From Antedon bifida (lineage: Eukaryota > Echinodermata > Crinoidea > Comatulida > Antedonidae), in contig OY727095.1 of NCBI GenBank assembly GCA_963402885.1, forward strand, positions 32,741,001 through 32,805,000: 64,000 bases of DNA, given 5' to 3'. The translations under genes were made by a program, and so were the position numbers. A model generated the notes under the pieces. The model saw nothing but the letters and a program-made list of their open reading frames with translations, made no database searches and was not told where the DNA came from. Below, piece by piece: positions 10,820-27,285 of this stretch (within the stretch, counting starts at the first letter, position 1; every line of letters begins with the position of its first letter).

Positions 10820-11090
10820 TTCCGAAGTATCAGGAATATTTGGTAATACAGCATCTCATTTATATCACATGTGGTGCCTGTATCATGTAAAGTTAGGTTA
10901 AGGGTTGGTTTGTTTGTACAACATATTATAATGAAAGAACACATTTACACTAGTACAATTAAAAGTGTGCGGAAGGAGGCCAGAATAAATTTGGGGAAAA
11001 ACTTTAAGTCATGGCCACCATAAGTTACTAGATACATGTGAAACACATGTGATGTTGTATTACCAAATATTCATATGATACTTCAGAAAT
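10820..11090. mobile_element. Palindromic repeat family 2 copy, 5' of the LRR gene
   Basis: Left arm gaagtatcaggaatatttgg and right arm ccaaatattcatatgatactt are inverted copies; acagcatctcattt / acatgtgatgttgt are the next inner pair. About 110 bp of unrelated sequence separates the arms. It lies where the 5' UTR intron or promoter of the LRR gene is expected. Confidence 0.65.
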
Positions 11091-11099
11091 ATTGCTAAA

Positions 11100-12110
11100 A
11101 ATAAAGAAAGAATGAAATAGATACATTACCAAGAATCTGCCGAATAATGAAAAAAGGAATAAGAGAATTCGTTAACAGATTAATGAGATAAAAAAAAGTT
11201 AGGCCAGTTGTCGAAGAAAATGCCAAAATGATAAAACTATTTCTTACTTAAGTTAGTTGTAGTAGATTAACACCAGAACGTCTACGATAAAGTAAGTTTT
11301 GTGTCACTTCCTGTATTAATCCGTTGAAAACTTGTTCAATAATAAAATAATTACAGACTCGTGGGCACATCATAAAGGAATAGGCTACACAAAAAACCAC
11401 AGTTCTAAAATGATTTGATAACATGCATGACTAATTATGTACTGTAGGTCTAAATGTGTGTAAAATACCGTACTTTCCTTATTCAATTTAATATTCAATT
11501 CATAATAAATAGTGTTGCGTTTAAAATTACCATATTAAAATAGCGGGGGTGATTTTAAACTCGCCTACCATAAATGTAATGTTTAACTATTACAGATAGG
11601 TACAGCATTCATTAATAATTCCCTGTGCTTTAAGTCAAATATTAAATAACACTTACTTTCAGATAAAACAAACACATTATTTTATTTATACCTTTTATTT
11701 ACTTTTTTTTCAATCTCCTGTGCTGATAGATGCTACAGGACGATTAAAAAACATTAATATTAATTTATTTTATTTAATTTTGTCTCATTAATGTATTATT
11801 GTAATTGTAAATTTGTCACATAAATTTATATACACAGCTATATGCAACTTTGTATATAGTAAATTATTTTGTATGTGTTGAACAGTTCCTCTTTGAGGAC
11901 AAAAGAGAACAAAGTAAAAAAGTAAGAGCGACCTCTATAAAAGGTGCACTAATAAAACGGCTGCTGCGATTTCCCACACACGTCGTACGTACTTCTTCTC
12001 TCTCTTTTTAGTCCTTTTTCGTAGTTTGTTTTGCAAGGTATCAAGTTTTAAAGCCCTAATTAATTGGTAATGTACTTTGTTATTCACATTAAAATAACAT
12101 CCTGACTGGC
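11100..12110. other. AT-rich spacer between LRR and RNF24-like genes
   Basis: No coding exon found. The upstream promoter and non-coding exon of the LRR gene (- strand) presumably lie here but cannot be fixed. Confidence 0.4.
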
Positions 12111-12119
12111 TAGGCTCTA

Positions 12120-12262
12120 CACCATAATAATATCTAGGCAGGCCTAGGAACACAGCAGCAGCGGCATATAGGCCTAGCCTAGGCCTACCCCTAGTCTAGC
12201 TAGTAGGCGGTCCCGCATAGGCTGCCTCTCGTAGGCTAGCCTAGCTAGGCTAGATTATGTAA
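12120..12262. repeat. TAGGCCTA island upstream of the RNF24-like gene
   Basis: Dense run of interleaved CTAGGCCTA, GCCTAGC and GTAGGC words ending about 170 bp before the start codon at 12430. Similar islands lie at 18815-19025, 30945-31165, 32615-32885 and 38045-38225. Confidence 0.7.
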
Positions 12263-12429
12263 TATTTTGATTGCAGGTGCGACGCCGAACTAGTGTTCCA
12301 ATATAAATTGTTGACCAAAAGACTATCACATGATTATCATGACCTAAGCTCTGCACTATCAATAACAAGTTTGTTTACTCTTCTAAACTCTACAGTGTCC
12401 AAACATGAAGTCTGCTATCTGCTGCTGCT

Positions 12430-14459
12430 ATGTCTGTTGAGCTGCAACTCTCTGAACTCATACCAATCCTCTTGTTGTCTGCCGTCATCATATTCCTTAA
12501 TATCATATTTTGCTGTTACCTTTTAAGGTAAAATGATAATTAATATTCATTGTTTCAACTATTTATTAAATTACAAATTGTATTTGTTTTTTTAGACCTT
12601 AGATTTTAAATTATTTAAGTTTTAACTAAAATGTTGATTGTTGATTTCTTGAAATCTACTTATAATATTGTTTACGGTACTTTATTATGATTGTTTCAGA
12701 TTACGATATGAAGCTTCAGTTGAAAGTGGATTTAAAATGGTAAGACGCTAAAACACTGGTGGTCCTGTCACAACGTCATTATTAGTTTAGAGGGTGTCCT
12801 CTTTTTGCCAAATAGGATTTTCATTGGGCTGACCATCTATTGAAAACTGCAACCATTAAAAATATATTCAATTCATTGATGGGCCTATATGCAATATGAT
12901 TGGCCTCTATTCCCAGGAGACTGATTTCCTTTCCAGGGAATCAAGTAAAAAACCACAAACCTTAGTTATCAAGGATATGCTGTCTACAAATCATTTGTCA
13001 TAACAAATGATGTTGCATTTAGAATTGGTCGGCTGCCAAAAACTTCTGGTTTTTTTTAGAAAATCATTTTAAAGTTGAAGAGTTTGGAAAGAGTTTTAGA
13101 AATCTTTGTTTTTGTGAAAACTTCCTATATTTAGAGGCTTTTGGGAGACTAGCTATTTAATAATGTTATTTTTAAAATTATTTTATAGATTACATATTCA
13201 AAGAAAAAATCAGCCAATGAAGTAAGTATAATATTAACATACTGTACCTTCAATTTCCCCATCTTCAGTATATTTCTATTATTGGACCAGTCACCATGGA
13301 TTTTGTACATGATATAAAGAAGGCTAACTTTCCTTTCATGTTGTGTGTGTCCACAGTCCTATTTAAAGATGTATTTTCCCCCAAAAACATGAAAAATAAA
13401 GATTAATAAAATCAGATTTTGAATAGACCATTTTGCAATTTTAATAAAGTTATTCACTTCTGTAGAAAAAAAATAATTATTTCACTTATAAAAAGACAAA
13501 ATAAACCATTGTCTGACAGACAATTTAGGTATTTTTTGCTTTAAATTACATTTTTTCAGGAAAACATTTTTTTTTTTCGATCCAGTTTTTGGTCAAAATG
13601 AATGAATAACTATTATGTGACATTAAAATGGCATATTCAACAACAAAATTTTGTAAAATTATTTTTTTAGGGAGACAATATATCTTTAATAGCTTGTGTA
13701 CATGTTTATTAATTTTATGAATTTTTAGAGTTGTCCTGTGTGTTTAGAGGATTTTATACCTGGTGAGAAGTTAGGCCAGACGCCTTGTCATCATTTATTT
13801 CACTCACCGTAAGTGGATTAGTATCATTTTCCAAATTAAATAAAAGCTTGATATTTTACTCTTCTAAAACCGGAGATGAATTCTGAAACTCTTCCAAAAA
13901 ATGGTTCGTAGGGTTCGAATGAATCCCCCTTTTTCATGAACTGCCCTTTTAACATAATATGATTTGTTTGATTTGAATAAAATTGATATGTTATAGTTAT
14001 ACAGGGAGTAGAGCTAGATAGGCATGAAGTTGCCTTTTCTCTTCCTTTTTATCCAATTATTTTAATGTTTTATATTATAATGTTATTTTTATGTATTTTT
14101 TTTGGATGAATAAAGAAAGAAATCACAATGAAATCACAACACTAAAGACCAGCAGTGAAAGGTCTAGTAAATAGGCTTACCTAGCCAGTAATCAAATAAT
14201 TTTCATTTGCTACTAGGCCTTTAAATATCTTTTCTTCAGTTACTTGTGTGATTTTTAGAGAGTTGAATCTGTTTACACTAAAATGTTTATAATTATGAAG
14301 TGAATGAAATGGTTGATTTAAATATAATCCGTAACATTGTTTTGTAGATGTATATCAGAATGGCTACAGCAGCGAAACACTTGTCCAATATGCAATGCAA
14401 GACCGAGGCCATCATTAACGGAATCAACCGCTTTAATTAGCGTTTCAGAAAGAACTTAA
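12430..14459 (+). CDS. RNF24-like: RNF24/RNF122-like membrane RING-H2 E3 ubiquitin ligase
   Basis: Five exons, all GT-AG: 12430-12527, 12700-12739, 13189-13221, 13729-13808, 14348-14459; 120 residues. One N-terminal membrane helix (about 11-32) ends FCCYLLRLRYEA, the signature of vertebrate RNF24/RNF122 (FCCYLIRLR in RNF24). A short linker leads to a complete RING-H2: C59, C62, C77, H79, H82, C85, C96, C99, within CPVCLEDF, PCHHLFH and NTCPICN. The C-tail is about 20 residues. Vertebrate relatives are near 150 residues, so this one has shorter ends. Expected role: transfer of ubiquitin from an E2 at an internal membrane (RNF24 family members act at Golgi/ER); substrate unknown. The start is the ATG just before the helix; a longer frame in another phase at 12293 is a shadow. 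Intron 3 holds a TTAA-type MITE, and a family-1 MITE lies in the 3' UTR. Confidence 0.9.
13367..13685. mobile_element. TTAA-flanked MITE (Kolobok/piggyBac type), family K, short copy
   Basis: Flanked by TTAA on both sides (13363-13366 and 13686-13689). Ends are inverted repeats: AGATGTATTTTCCCCC and its complement-like GGGAGACAATATATCT. Arms share gaatagaccattttg / ttgaatatgccatttt and gttattcact. It is about 319 bp and looks like an internal deletion of the 2.76-kb element at 30509-33265. It lies in intron 3 of the RNF24-like gene. Confidence 0.8.
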
Positions 14460-14692
14460 ACTACCAGCAACAATTGCTCAACATACAACAGTCTTCCATA
14501 TACTGTCAACTCATTTATTATTGTTTGCGAATGATTTATTATCTCGCCAGCACATGATCATTATTTTGTAATAGGTGTTTTTGAATATTCAGATTTTTGT
14601 GGGGTTTTTTTGCGGGCAAGATTACTTAGAGTAGAAAAGTTGCACAATATGTTGTCTTCCATGATTATGTGTTTTCACAGTATAATTGTATA

Positions 14693-14850
14693 AAGCTCTG
14701 TCTACACTATCAAGGTAGCTTGACAAAAAAAAGTGTGATGTGCCCAAATATGGTAGTGATATACAGTACCCAATATATGGTCATCATCATGTCCATATAT
14801 GGGCATATCACAATTTTGTCACATAAAGTTTGATAGTGTAGACAGAACTT
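14693..14850. mobile_element. Palindromic MITE family 1, copy F (in RNF24-like 3' UTR)
   Basis: TATA then aagctctgtctacactatc; right end gtgtagacagaactt, next to TAA. It lies 230 bp after the stop codon and before the first AATAAA, so the mature 3' UTR should contain it as a long hairpin. Confidence 0.9.
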
Positions 14851-14897
14851 AACACTGTACAAATTCCATTTAAATTATGCATAAGATGTTCAAAACA

Positions 14898-14903
14898 AAT
14901 AAA
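14898..14903 (+). terminator. Candidate poly(A) signal of the RNF24-like gene
   Basis: First canonical AATAAA downstream of the MITE, about 440 bp after the stop codon. Earlier A-rich words may also serve. Confidence 0.4.
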
Positions 14904-15490
14904 AGTTTATGTTATTGGCTGTTAACCAAATTTATCTCTTATTTTGGAAGAAAAGTAATTATAACTATTTATGTGCAATAAGGGAACAGTTTTTTTTTAA
15001 GGGGTTTTCTATTGATTATTTGTAACCATTGTTTTATTATCTTTAATTATATTTAATTGCTTTTTATACTCAATTGTTCATATCATTACAGTAGGCTGAA
15101 ATTATGAAATAAGTTGTCAAATTATGAAATAATTATTTATAACAAAAGTATATGTTTCTTAATTCTTTATAATTTGGAATGATTATCAACAATATCAAAT
15201 AGTTTTCTAAAAATATCATGAAATATATATGCAGTTTTGGCTATGCCCAATATTGATTAAAACTATAATTATTGTATCTAGGCCTATATAATATACATTG
15301 TTAGGTATGAAGAAACTCATTAGGCTCCAGAAAATATTATATAGTTATTGTATTGCACAAAAGAATAATTTATTTTTGTTTCATAAAAAACTAAATATTG
15401 TTATTCAAAAGAATAATGAAAATACATAAAATCTTTATCTACTACAATTCATAGTAAATTAATTATTAAATTGATTGAGAAATTAGATTC

Positions 15491-15732
15491 GTTGTGGATC
15501 TTTTTGTCCATTTTGGTGGTAGAACGAGTCGGATAAGGACTATAAACCGTAGGTCCAGTGTACACATCTGGCTCATATGCACTTTAAAGAACCTGGTACA
15601 TCTTTCAAGACGAGTAGGGGGTTACCCTGGTGTACTAGTACACACCCACAGACACTGATCATAACACTGGGCCTTCTGGGAGACCAGTCTTTGACTGAAA
15701 GGTTACACAGTATAAATAAAATACTGTATTTC
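15491..15732 (+). mobile_element. SINE-like repeat, copy 1
   Basis: Contains ggataaggactataaaccg, taggtccagtgtacac, ctttaaagaacctggtacat, gtagggggttaccctggtgt and gggagaccagtctttgactg, ending in agtataaataaa. The other copies are at 22584-23010. The A-rich AATA-type tail and conserved core fit a SINE; I cannot show a clear tRNA promoter at its head. Confidence 0.6.
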
Positions 15733-15832
15733 AATTTCAATTATCTACTCCTCTGTGCAAAAGAGCTTTATGGCTTGTCATAGAGAACAAGCAAAACAGA
15801 TATTTGATTGTTAATTACTGTATTATTTATTA

Positions 15833-16003
15833 TACTGTAGAACCCCTGTTCAGAGAGACAACACCTTTTATACTCAACAAATTTTCTCCATATTATGTGA
15901 GTGTCCTCCAATAGTGGTTCATTCGTTTAAAGGGAATTATCCACTTAAAAGGAGTGTCCCCTGAATAGAGGCAGGATTGTCCCAAATGAGCGACTCTACT
16001 GTA
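15833..16003. mobile_element. Palindromic repeat (TACTGTAGAACC type)
   Basis: Ends are inverted: tactgtagaacccctgttca and gactctactgtaa. Inner blocks include gagagacaac and gattgtccc. Same family as 1720-1955. Confidence 0.6.
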
Positions 16004-16881
16004 ATTTGTATTGACTCTTTGACTACAACTAAAAAAACACAGAATCAGTATTGAATATATAAGATTTAGTCAAATTTGTGAGCATGTACACAAATTGTAT
16101 CTTTATTAATTTTCATAACATTTACAACACAACAGTTTAATATCCCAAACACAGTCAAATCCACACTGGAGGTAATATGCATGTTATGCTTGATTTTAAA
16201 TTCACTCTTAGCAAATACATCATGCAATCATATGTTTATATACCTGTACCAATATATATTTAATAAACCATGAGCTCAGTATACTAAAAATTAAATAAAA
16301 AACCCAAAAAATATTGTTACTACTGTATTACATTCATTTCTAATACATTACATATATTTTGTATTCTACATTATTTTCATATTAATATCACTCTTTAGAT
16401 TTCATATAGTTAACAATTTTAGACACACCTATATTTCTAATATATCATTGTTATTCCACAGTTCAGTCTATTCATTGTAAGCCACAGTGTTTTGATCCTT
16501 AAGACTATAGGAATGATAGACCTACTGCTAGGCTTCAGTGTGGTAGGCCATATATGTAAGATTGTTTTTGGCGACATCCACCATCTATTAATTGAAAATC
16601 ATTCTTGTATTTCAAAATAAATTATTGCCGACATCAGATTCATGGCAATATTATATTACTGATATATTTTATTGTTATACAGATCACTGCGTTGCCACTA
16701 TATTTGTGTTTTTCTTACTGTGTAATCTAGTGGATTGTACTATACAGGACAATATCACAAATAGGTGTACAGTACTGAATAATATTAGGCTTACAACTTA
16801 TTGTACGACTATAACTTTAATAATATTTTCTTCTCCAAATATATTTATGTATACACAACTCCTTTCAAAAACATTGATCTT
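16004..16881. other. AT-rich intergenic spacer
   Basis: Between the convergent RNF24-like and V-ATPase genes. No exon found, although a possible extra last exon of the V-ATPase gene was looked for here on the - strand. Confidence 0.4.
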
Positions 16882-17018
16882 AAGCTCTGTCTACACTATC
16901 AAACTAGTTTGACAAAAAAAGTGTGATGTTCCCAAATATGGTAGTGGTATGACATCATCATGTCCATATATGGGCACATCACATTTTTTGTCACATAAAG
17001 ATAGTGTAGAAAGAGCTT
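16882..17018. mobile_element. Palindromic MITE family 1, copy G (minimal)
   Basis: TTA then agctctgtctacactatc; right end gtagaaagagctt before TAG. It has a single AATATGGTAGTGGTATG module and is one of the shortest copies (137 bp). Confidence 0.9.
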
Positions 17019-17586
17019 TAGAATAGTTACTCTTAAATATTGATATAGAGTTTTCATTGTATAGAATTGATTGTTTCTTTGTGAGAAAATTAGTCTGTAT
17101 TTTGCCAATCCGACAATATTAAGGTATACTGTATTTGTTACAGATGATGGAATGTTTTCCTTGTTAGGTAAAATAGAAACTTTTTGATTTTAGTCTGTAA
17201 CCACCACAATTCTAATTCTGAAATGAGAAGATCAAACAGAAATGTGTATATTATACATTATGCACTGTATAGCGACTTAGCCCACCACTTTAAAAATGAA
17301 ATTTTACAAACAAATATTTAATGGACAGGGCCGTAGCCACCAGTACGGTTGGTAAGGTTTCAACCTGACCACTTTTTCACAGAGGCCTTGACAATCCAGT
17401 GGTTTGAACAGAGATTGTTCCCTTTTCTTGTGAAAATCGCACAACTTTATAACTCGTCTGCAAATTATTAACTGAGAGCAGAATCCTCCATAAATAATTG
17501 TTATTACTATATTTTCATAAATTAATTCTTCAAAGTTGATTTAAAAGGCTCTAAAAATTGCCAAAACACAGGATATTACAGATATT

Positions 17587-17744
17587 AAGCTCTGTTTACG
17601 GATCAAACTTTATTTGACAAAAACTATGATGTGCCCATATATGGACGGACATGATGATGTAATATCACTACCATATTTAAGCATATCACTACCATATTTG
17701 AACACTTTTTTTGTCAAACTAGTTTGATAGTGTAGACAGAGCTT
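17587..17744. mobile_element. Palindromic MITE family 1, copy H
   Basis: ATTA then agctctgtttac; right end gtagacagagctt before TATT. Two TCACTACCATATTT modules. It lies immediately downstream of the V-ATPase gene, 15 bp past its stop codon. Confidence 0.9.
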
Positions 17745-17748
17745 TATT
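17743..17748 (-). terminator. Candidate poly(A) signal of the V-ATPase e gene, at a MITE edge
   Basis: AATAAA on the - strand, 10-15 bp after the TAA stop. Its last two bases are the terminal bases of MITE copy H and the others are the flanking TA and gene sequence, so the insertion helped create or preserve the signal. Confidence 0.45.
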
Positions 17749-17758
17749 ATTATAATTG

Positions 17759-18535
17759 TTAAGGACAACTTACACTCTGTCCCTCCCATTCCCATCGTAT
17801 AGCATTGATGACTTTAGCTTCAAGTTGAGGTCCAAATAATGGATTTAGCTGCATTAAATAAGCAATTAACCAACTGAAAAAACAAGCAGTTTATTGGATG
17901 AAATTAAAATGTATTTTTATATATAATATATACAGATTGAAAAAAATGAGTGAGAGTTGTGCAAATATTATACAGTACTTACAACAGGTAACAACAAATT
18001 GCTGTTAAGACAAACATCATCTGAATTATTCTGAGGAAAGAAAAGAACAGCTTGAATTACATGATTTAATCTACATGACCATTCCAACAAACAAATGTTA
18101 GGCCAGGTCTACTTTAATTTATTCATAATTATAATGGTGGTACCTAGGCTTTCAGTAATTAACAATGCCTGATTTCACAAAGAATACATTAATACCACAC
18201 CACATTTAAATAATTCTAATATGAAAGAATAAATAACGTTGTGATAATGTATATATTACATGACCGAAAAGTATGCTATACGACGGCAGAAAACTATATT
18301 TGGGTACGAAACGACCTGTACCATTCCGTATACCTACGAACGGGCTGTTTTATAGAACAAGCTAGGCTCACTAGTGAGAAAAAAGGTCAGTCTAGGCCTA
18401 GCATATCAGTAAATGTTATGTATATAAAACAACTTACCCTTTATTTGGTCCTTTCCTAACAAAAAGTGGACACACAATTCCAACTATCCCCCAAAACAGG
18501 GTGACAGATAAGACGGTAACCCAGAGATTTGCCAT
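17759..18535 (-). CDS. ATP6V0E: V-type proton ATPase subunit e
   Basis: Three exons on the - strand: 18438-18535, 17983-18030 and 17759-17873, all GT-AG; 86 residues. The protein begins MANLWVTVLSVTLFWGIVGI; membrane helix 1 is about residues 5-26. The short hydrophilic turn RKGPNKG (27-33) matches PKGPNRG of vertebrate subunit e. Helix 2 contains ICCYLFWLIAYLMQLNPLFG and is followed by PQL, again the family signature. Vertebrate subunit e is 81 residues, so the length fits. This is the small two-helix subunit of the Vo sector of the proton pump, acting in endomembranes. The frame closes with TAA after EGQSVSCP, but a GTAAGT inside the codons for SVS could act as a donor to a further last exon, so the final residues are uncertain. 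It is divergently paired with DPCD. Confidence 0.92.
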
Positions 18536-18697
18536 TGTAAAAATAAACAAATTGATTGAAGAAGATGAGGTTGATCCCGTGAGTTTTTTCCGCTATACAT
18601 AGAGGGGGCTGTTGGTGAGGGCGCACTCTAAACATTCATCTTTTTTTTTTAGCGCTGAGAGTTTTGTTGTTTTGAAAGTTTAAGAAACAGACATAAA
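18536..18697. promoter_or_regulatory. Probable shared promoter of ATP6V0E and DPCD
   Basis: Only 162 bp separate the two start codons, so both 5' UTRs and core promoters must fit here or overlap. It holds a locally GC-rich core (ctatacatagagggggctgt, then gtgagggcgcactc) and a T9 run. No TATA box is clearly placed for either gene. The TAGGCCTA island is in DPCD intron 1, not here. Confidence 0.65.
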
Positions 18698-23356
<4,659 letters not shown>

Positions 23357-25007
23357 CAATGGGTACTTGTAATTGTTTTAAGTCAACTATCTAAAAAACC
23401 GGACTTGTTTTGGAAGAGTTTTCATTTTCAAGAAGACTGAATTTTTCTAAAGGGGTCGTAAAACACACGGCCAGTCTGTGGTTCTTTTTGGGCCAGCTTG
23501 TGGTCCGAGGGCGCTAGACATTTCTGCCAGCCCATGGTCCCGAGGGCGCTAGCATGAATTTTGTAGGAGTTGACAAAATTTAGCCGTCCATATGTTGCAC
23601 TTATTGCATAAAAATTTGGTCGATAAATAATCAATCAATCAATCGCGTTGTAAAGCAGTTATTCGTAGTTAGTAATTCACTCCCAATCACAAATCTAATG
23701 GGCAGTTATTCACATTCAACATTGATCATGATTAACTTAGTCATGATTTGATTTGAATTTATTAGGAACATCATCATAAAATATACATACAAAGTGATAA
23801 CTGACATTACAAATAAATACATTTATAAAAGATTTTCCAGGATATCCCAAAAAGCTCATTAGCTTATTTCCATTGGGATCCTTTTAAACTGAAATAGTGT
23901 TCATAATACTCTTTTTATCATGTTAAAAGAACTTGTATAAATAACATTAAGCATGGTGTATTGATAGGCCAAAAAGTTGTAAGATGATATCTGCATACAT
24001 CGTCATTGCATTTTTAAATTATTGGTTTTGCTTTTGCAAATAGATTAAAAAGACCATGATGCTATTTTTATGTGAATGTTTTCATTCTCTCACCTGGGCT
24101 AGTTGATCATTATTGTAATGTAAACAGACTTTATGTGTTACTATCTTTGTCATCAAACGAGCAAAGTTCCCAAAAATGCTCATCCTGCAACACATACCTT
24201 TAGGGCTACAGAGGGATTTGACTTTAATTCCAAGTATTCAAACTGCCAAGATATCCAGCTCTCACCTTTTATCATCCCCTTAGGTGACTGTAATTTTAAG
24301 TACAACAGCAATGATATATGTAATGCCTAGTGACATGGGAGAAGCATGGAGTTTGAATATGTTATTACTCACAACAGGTAGGCAGTAATCACCATCCATT
24401 TATGAGACCACAGAGACGTTGTACGTATAATATACTACGAGTAGATGAATGTATAATGATAAAATGTGTGTGTATCATTTTAACAAAAAATTTAAATCTA
24501 ATGCAGAAAGTATAATACTACTATTAATATCGCATCCATCTACCACGGTATGGGGCCTCACTCATGTATGCTGGTGTTGCAGTCATGCAGTACATTGTCA
24601 TGGTTAATTAATAGGTAGCCTAGAGCTTATTATGGTTACAATACATCATGAATACCCTTAATTATGTTTTGTTATGTTGTTGTTGACGTCTGTGAAATTC
24701 CTCTGTGCATACATGATGTTGTTTATACTCCAATGGGAGAGTCTCTGCTTGTATTTCGGTTATTGTATGACGATCATAACAGCGAAGAGTAACATTAATG
24801 TCATTGATCCTTGTTCACACATGGTATCTAAACAATAGGTCAAACCATGGAGGTACAATAACTCCTCAATGGTCAAACGAATGACAAGCACAAAGAAATA
24901 AACACAAAAATAATTTGAATTGAAGTTTAATTCAGAAAGTGAATATAGTTTAGTACTGTGTATACCATAAAACATTCAGAAAAAAAGCCGTATAGAATCT
25001 TTGTATC
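23357..25007. other. DPCD 3' flank and spacer
   Basis: Begins with the DPCD 3' UTR, which contains a short direct repeat (tggtccgagggcgctaga at about 23500 and tggtcccgagggcgctagc at about 23537). A canonical AATAAA occurs at 23812. No further exon was supported. Confidence 0.45.
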
Positions 25008-25354
25008 TATGTGTTGTCCCCCTAAAAAAGTATTTTTTTAATTTTTGTTGTTGAATATGCCATTTTAATGTCACATAATATTTATCCACTTTGAACAAAA
25101 ATTGAGTCGAAAAAAGAAAATTATTTACCTGAAAAAAACTAATTCAAAGCAAAAAATAGTAAAATTGGCTGCTGGGTTTTTGGTTGAATTTTACCATTTA
25201 TTTTGTCATTTTATATGAGAAATCATTATTTTTTTTGTTTTTTTTTTTTTTACGGAAGGGATTAACTTTATTAAAACTACAAAATAACCTATTCAAAGTT
25301 AATTATAATTTAATTATTCTTCATTTTTTCATGTTTTTGGGGGACAATACATCT
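25008..25354. mobile_element. TTAA-flanked MITE family K, second copy
   Basis: Opposite orientation to the 13.4-kb copy. Right end gggggacaatacatct is followed by TTAA (25355-25358); left end gtgttgtccccct is degenerate and lacks a clear TTAA. Inner words gttgaatatgccatttta and caaagcaaaaaatag match the family. Confidence 0.75.
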
Positions 25355-25998
25355 TTAAAAGCAGCTGAAGGTAATACCCATTGAGGTTATAATAAAATTA
25401 ATGTCGCAGAGACAAAAACTCGCTTTAAATTGTACAGTATATATATCTGTATTAATATGATAAGTTTATTTTATGTACTGTATTGTATTGAGATTGTAAA
25501 TGAAGACCATGCCATTGATTGGAAAAGTAATCGCGAGTATAAGCTAAACAATTCAGGTTGTTCTGAGAATGTATTCAATTCATGTATTCTTGTTATCAAT
25601 CAGCTTAGAATACTAGTGTACATTAATGTATTAGCATTATCCCCAAAGATAACTATCACATTATTGAATGTAACACAATCCTATGTATAGTATCATATTT
25701 TTCATTTGATAATGTTAGTAAGAATAACATTATTTTGTATATGTAAATATTTGTAATCTATCTAATGAAATATGTATACTGTAAACTACATCTTTATCTT
25801 ATTACTTTATTTAGTTTTTTTATAGTCTTTACTTATCACCTTGATGGTAATCAAGTTTAAATATGCAATGGAAATGTTATATAACAATCACTAATTTACT
25901 GCATTTCATTACTATTTATTTTATGCATTTCAGTTACATAAACCGTTGATTTTAATCACAATCTATATTGTAAGAGATAGAGTGTACGTTTGTTTGTT

Positions 25999-26141
25999 AA
26001 GCTCTGTCTACACTGTCAAACTATCTGACAACAAAATGTGATGTGCCCATATATGGACATGATGATGGTCATATCACTACCATATTTGAGCATATTACTA
26101 CCATATTTGGACACATCATTTTGATAGTGTAGACATAGCTT
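25999..26141. mobile_element. Palindromic MITE family 1, copy J
   Basis: GTTA then agctctgtctacactgtc; right end gtgtagacatagctt before TATA. Two TCACTACCATATTT-type modules; part of the right arm is deleted. Confidence 0.9.
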
Positions 26142-26931
26142 TATACACATTTTCCCTACTACACTCATCCATACACATGGGGTATCAAAATGACCACAAT
26201 TGTACTCAGAAGGTTTTAAACTACATAAAAAAATCCTCGAGTGTGTGAGTGGGTGGGTGGGTGTGGTCAGAAGTAGCGAGGTTAGAACATGACCTAAATT
26301 TGCGGAAGGTAAAGTACTGGAGTTGGGTGCAGGAGAGGTACCCGCTCTGCGGAAGGTATGATAAAACGTATACAATTTTCTATAGTATAGTAGGCCTACA
26401 TTTGGAGAAAACAAAAATATTTTGTTTTTATTTTATTTTCATGCGGATAACCTTTGACCAATAGTATAATTAGTGTCGCGTGCCACGATAATTATATTCT
26501 TAAATCATAACAATGAATTAATCTACTAATTATTACTACTACTCTTAATTTTAGCTATTAAAACCAATTTGTCAATAAATATAATATAATAAAATGTACG
26601 TAATATCCAGAACAGTCGCCAAGATCAAACATCACATAAAAAGAAAAACAACATCGTAAATTTAATTAGAAAAAGGCAATTTTCCACGCGCGCGTACAAA
26701 CATTGATATAGCGCGTATGTCGTCTTTGTGATGTCACTGACTAATTAGTATATTAACAAAAGTACATTATTAATGAAATATTGATCTAAGATAGAATTTT
26801 TATCACTAGTTTGTTTAAACAGCTGTTGTTGAGGAATTGACTCAAAAATACTTGAGGTTTAACTTTCCGGCCAAGTATAACTTCAACCATTTGGGATTGA
26901 AATAAAATATATAAAACGCTGTTGCTTTAGG

Positions 26932-27285
26932 CTAAAACTGACCATCAATGACTGTAAATTTTACTGAATCTGTTAAAAATCCATCCAGTTTAGATACATT
27001 CCTTCGTAAAAGCCTTAGGTAACATGATTTTGTTAGTTGAATAGTAGAAATGTTGTCACTTTTAATGACTGTGATCCCTGGAACACTACATGCCTGACAT
27101 GGCCTGTAAACAATCAGTCTATTACGATATGATATTGTCCCAGTTTGTAAGAATTTGATTTCTATATTTGCTCCAGTTTTGATGTGACTTTTCGGTGTCC
27201 CAGTTTGTTTATGATGGAGGTCTTCAATGCTAATGTGTATGAAGATTATTTTATCATTTACTTTTATAAAAATAAGATCATTGCG
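26932..27285 (-). CDS. Methionine-free 117-codon open frame, probable terminal exon
   Basis: On the - strand a frame stays open from 27285 down to a TAG at 26934-26932, 117 codons, bounded upstream by a TAA. It contains no methionine. Its composition looks like protein, with alternating hydrophobic residues: HIKTGANIEIKFLQTG, SYRNRLIVYRPCQACSVPG, DNISTIQLTKSCYLRLLRRN and the end SVKFTVIDGQF. A CxxC pair (CQAC) and a third cysteine are present. A possible acceptor (acacattag ending at 27230) would leave about 99 codons, making it the last exon of a gene reading leftward; earlier exons were not found in 27.3-30.5 kb. I do not recognise the family. It could instead be a relic of a captured or transposon gene. 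No in-frame stop for 117 codons in AT-rich DNA argues against chance. Confidence 0.4.
   Translation of the reverse strand, partial: RNDLIFIKVNDKIIFIHISIEDLHHKQTGTPKSHIKTGANIEIKFLQTGTISYRNRLIVYRPCQACSVPGITVIKSDNISTIQLTKSCYLRLLRRNVSKLDGFLTDSVKFTVIDGQF

Noticed and set aside
12293-12526. 77-codon + strand frame ending SYFAVTF.
   Set aside because: Out-of-phase shadow of the RNF24-like first exon, whose true frame starts at 12430 and splices at 12527.
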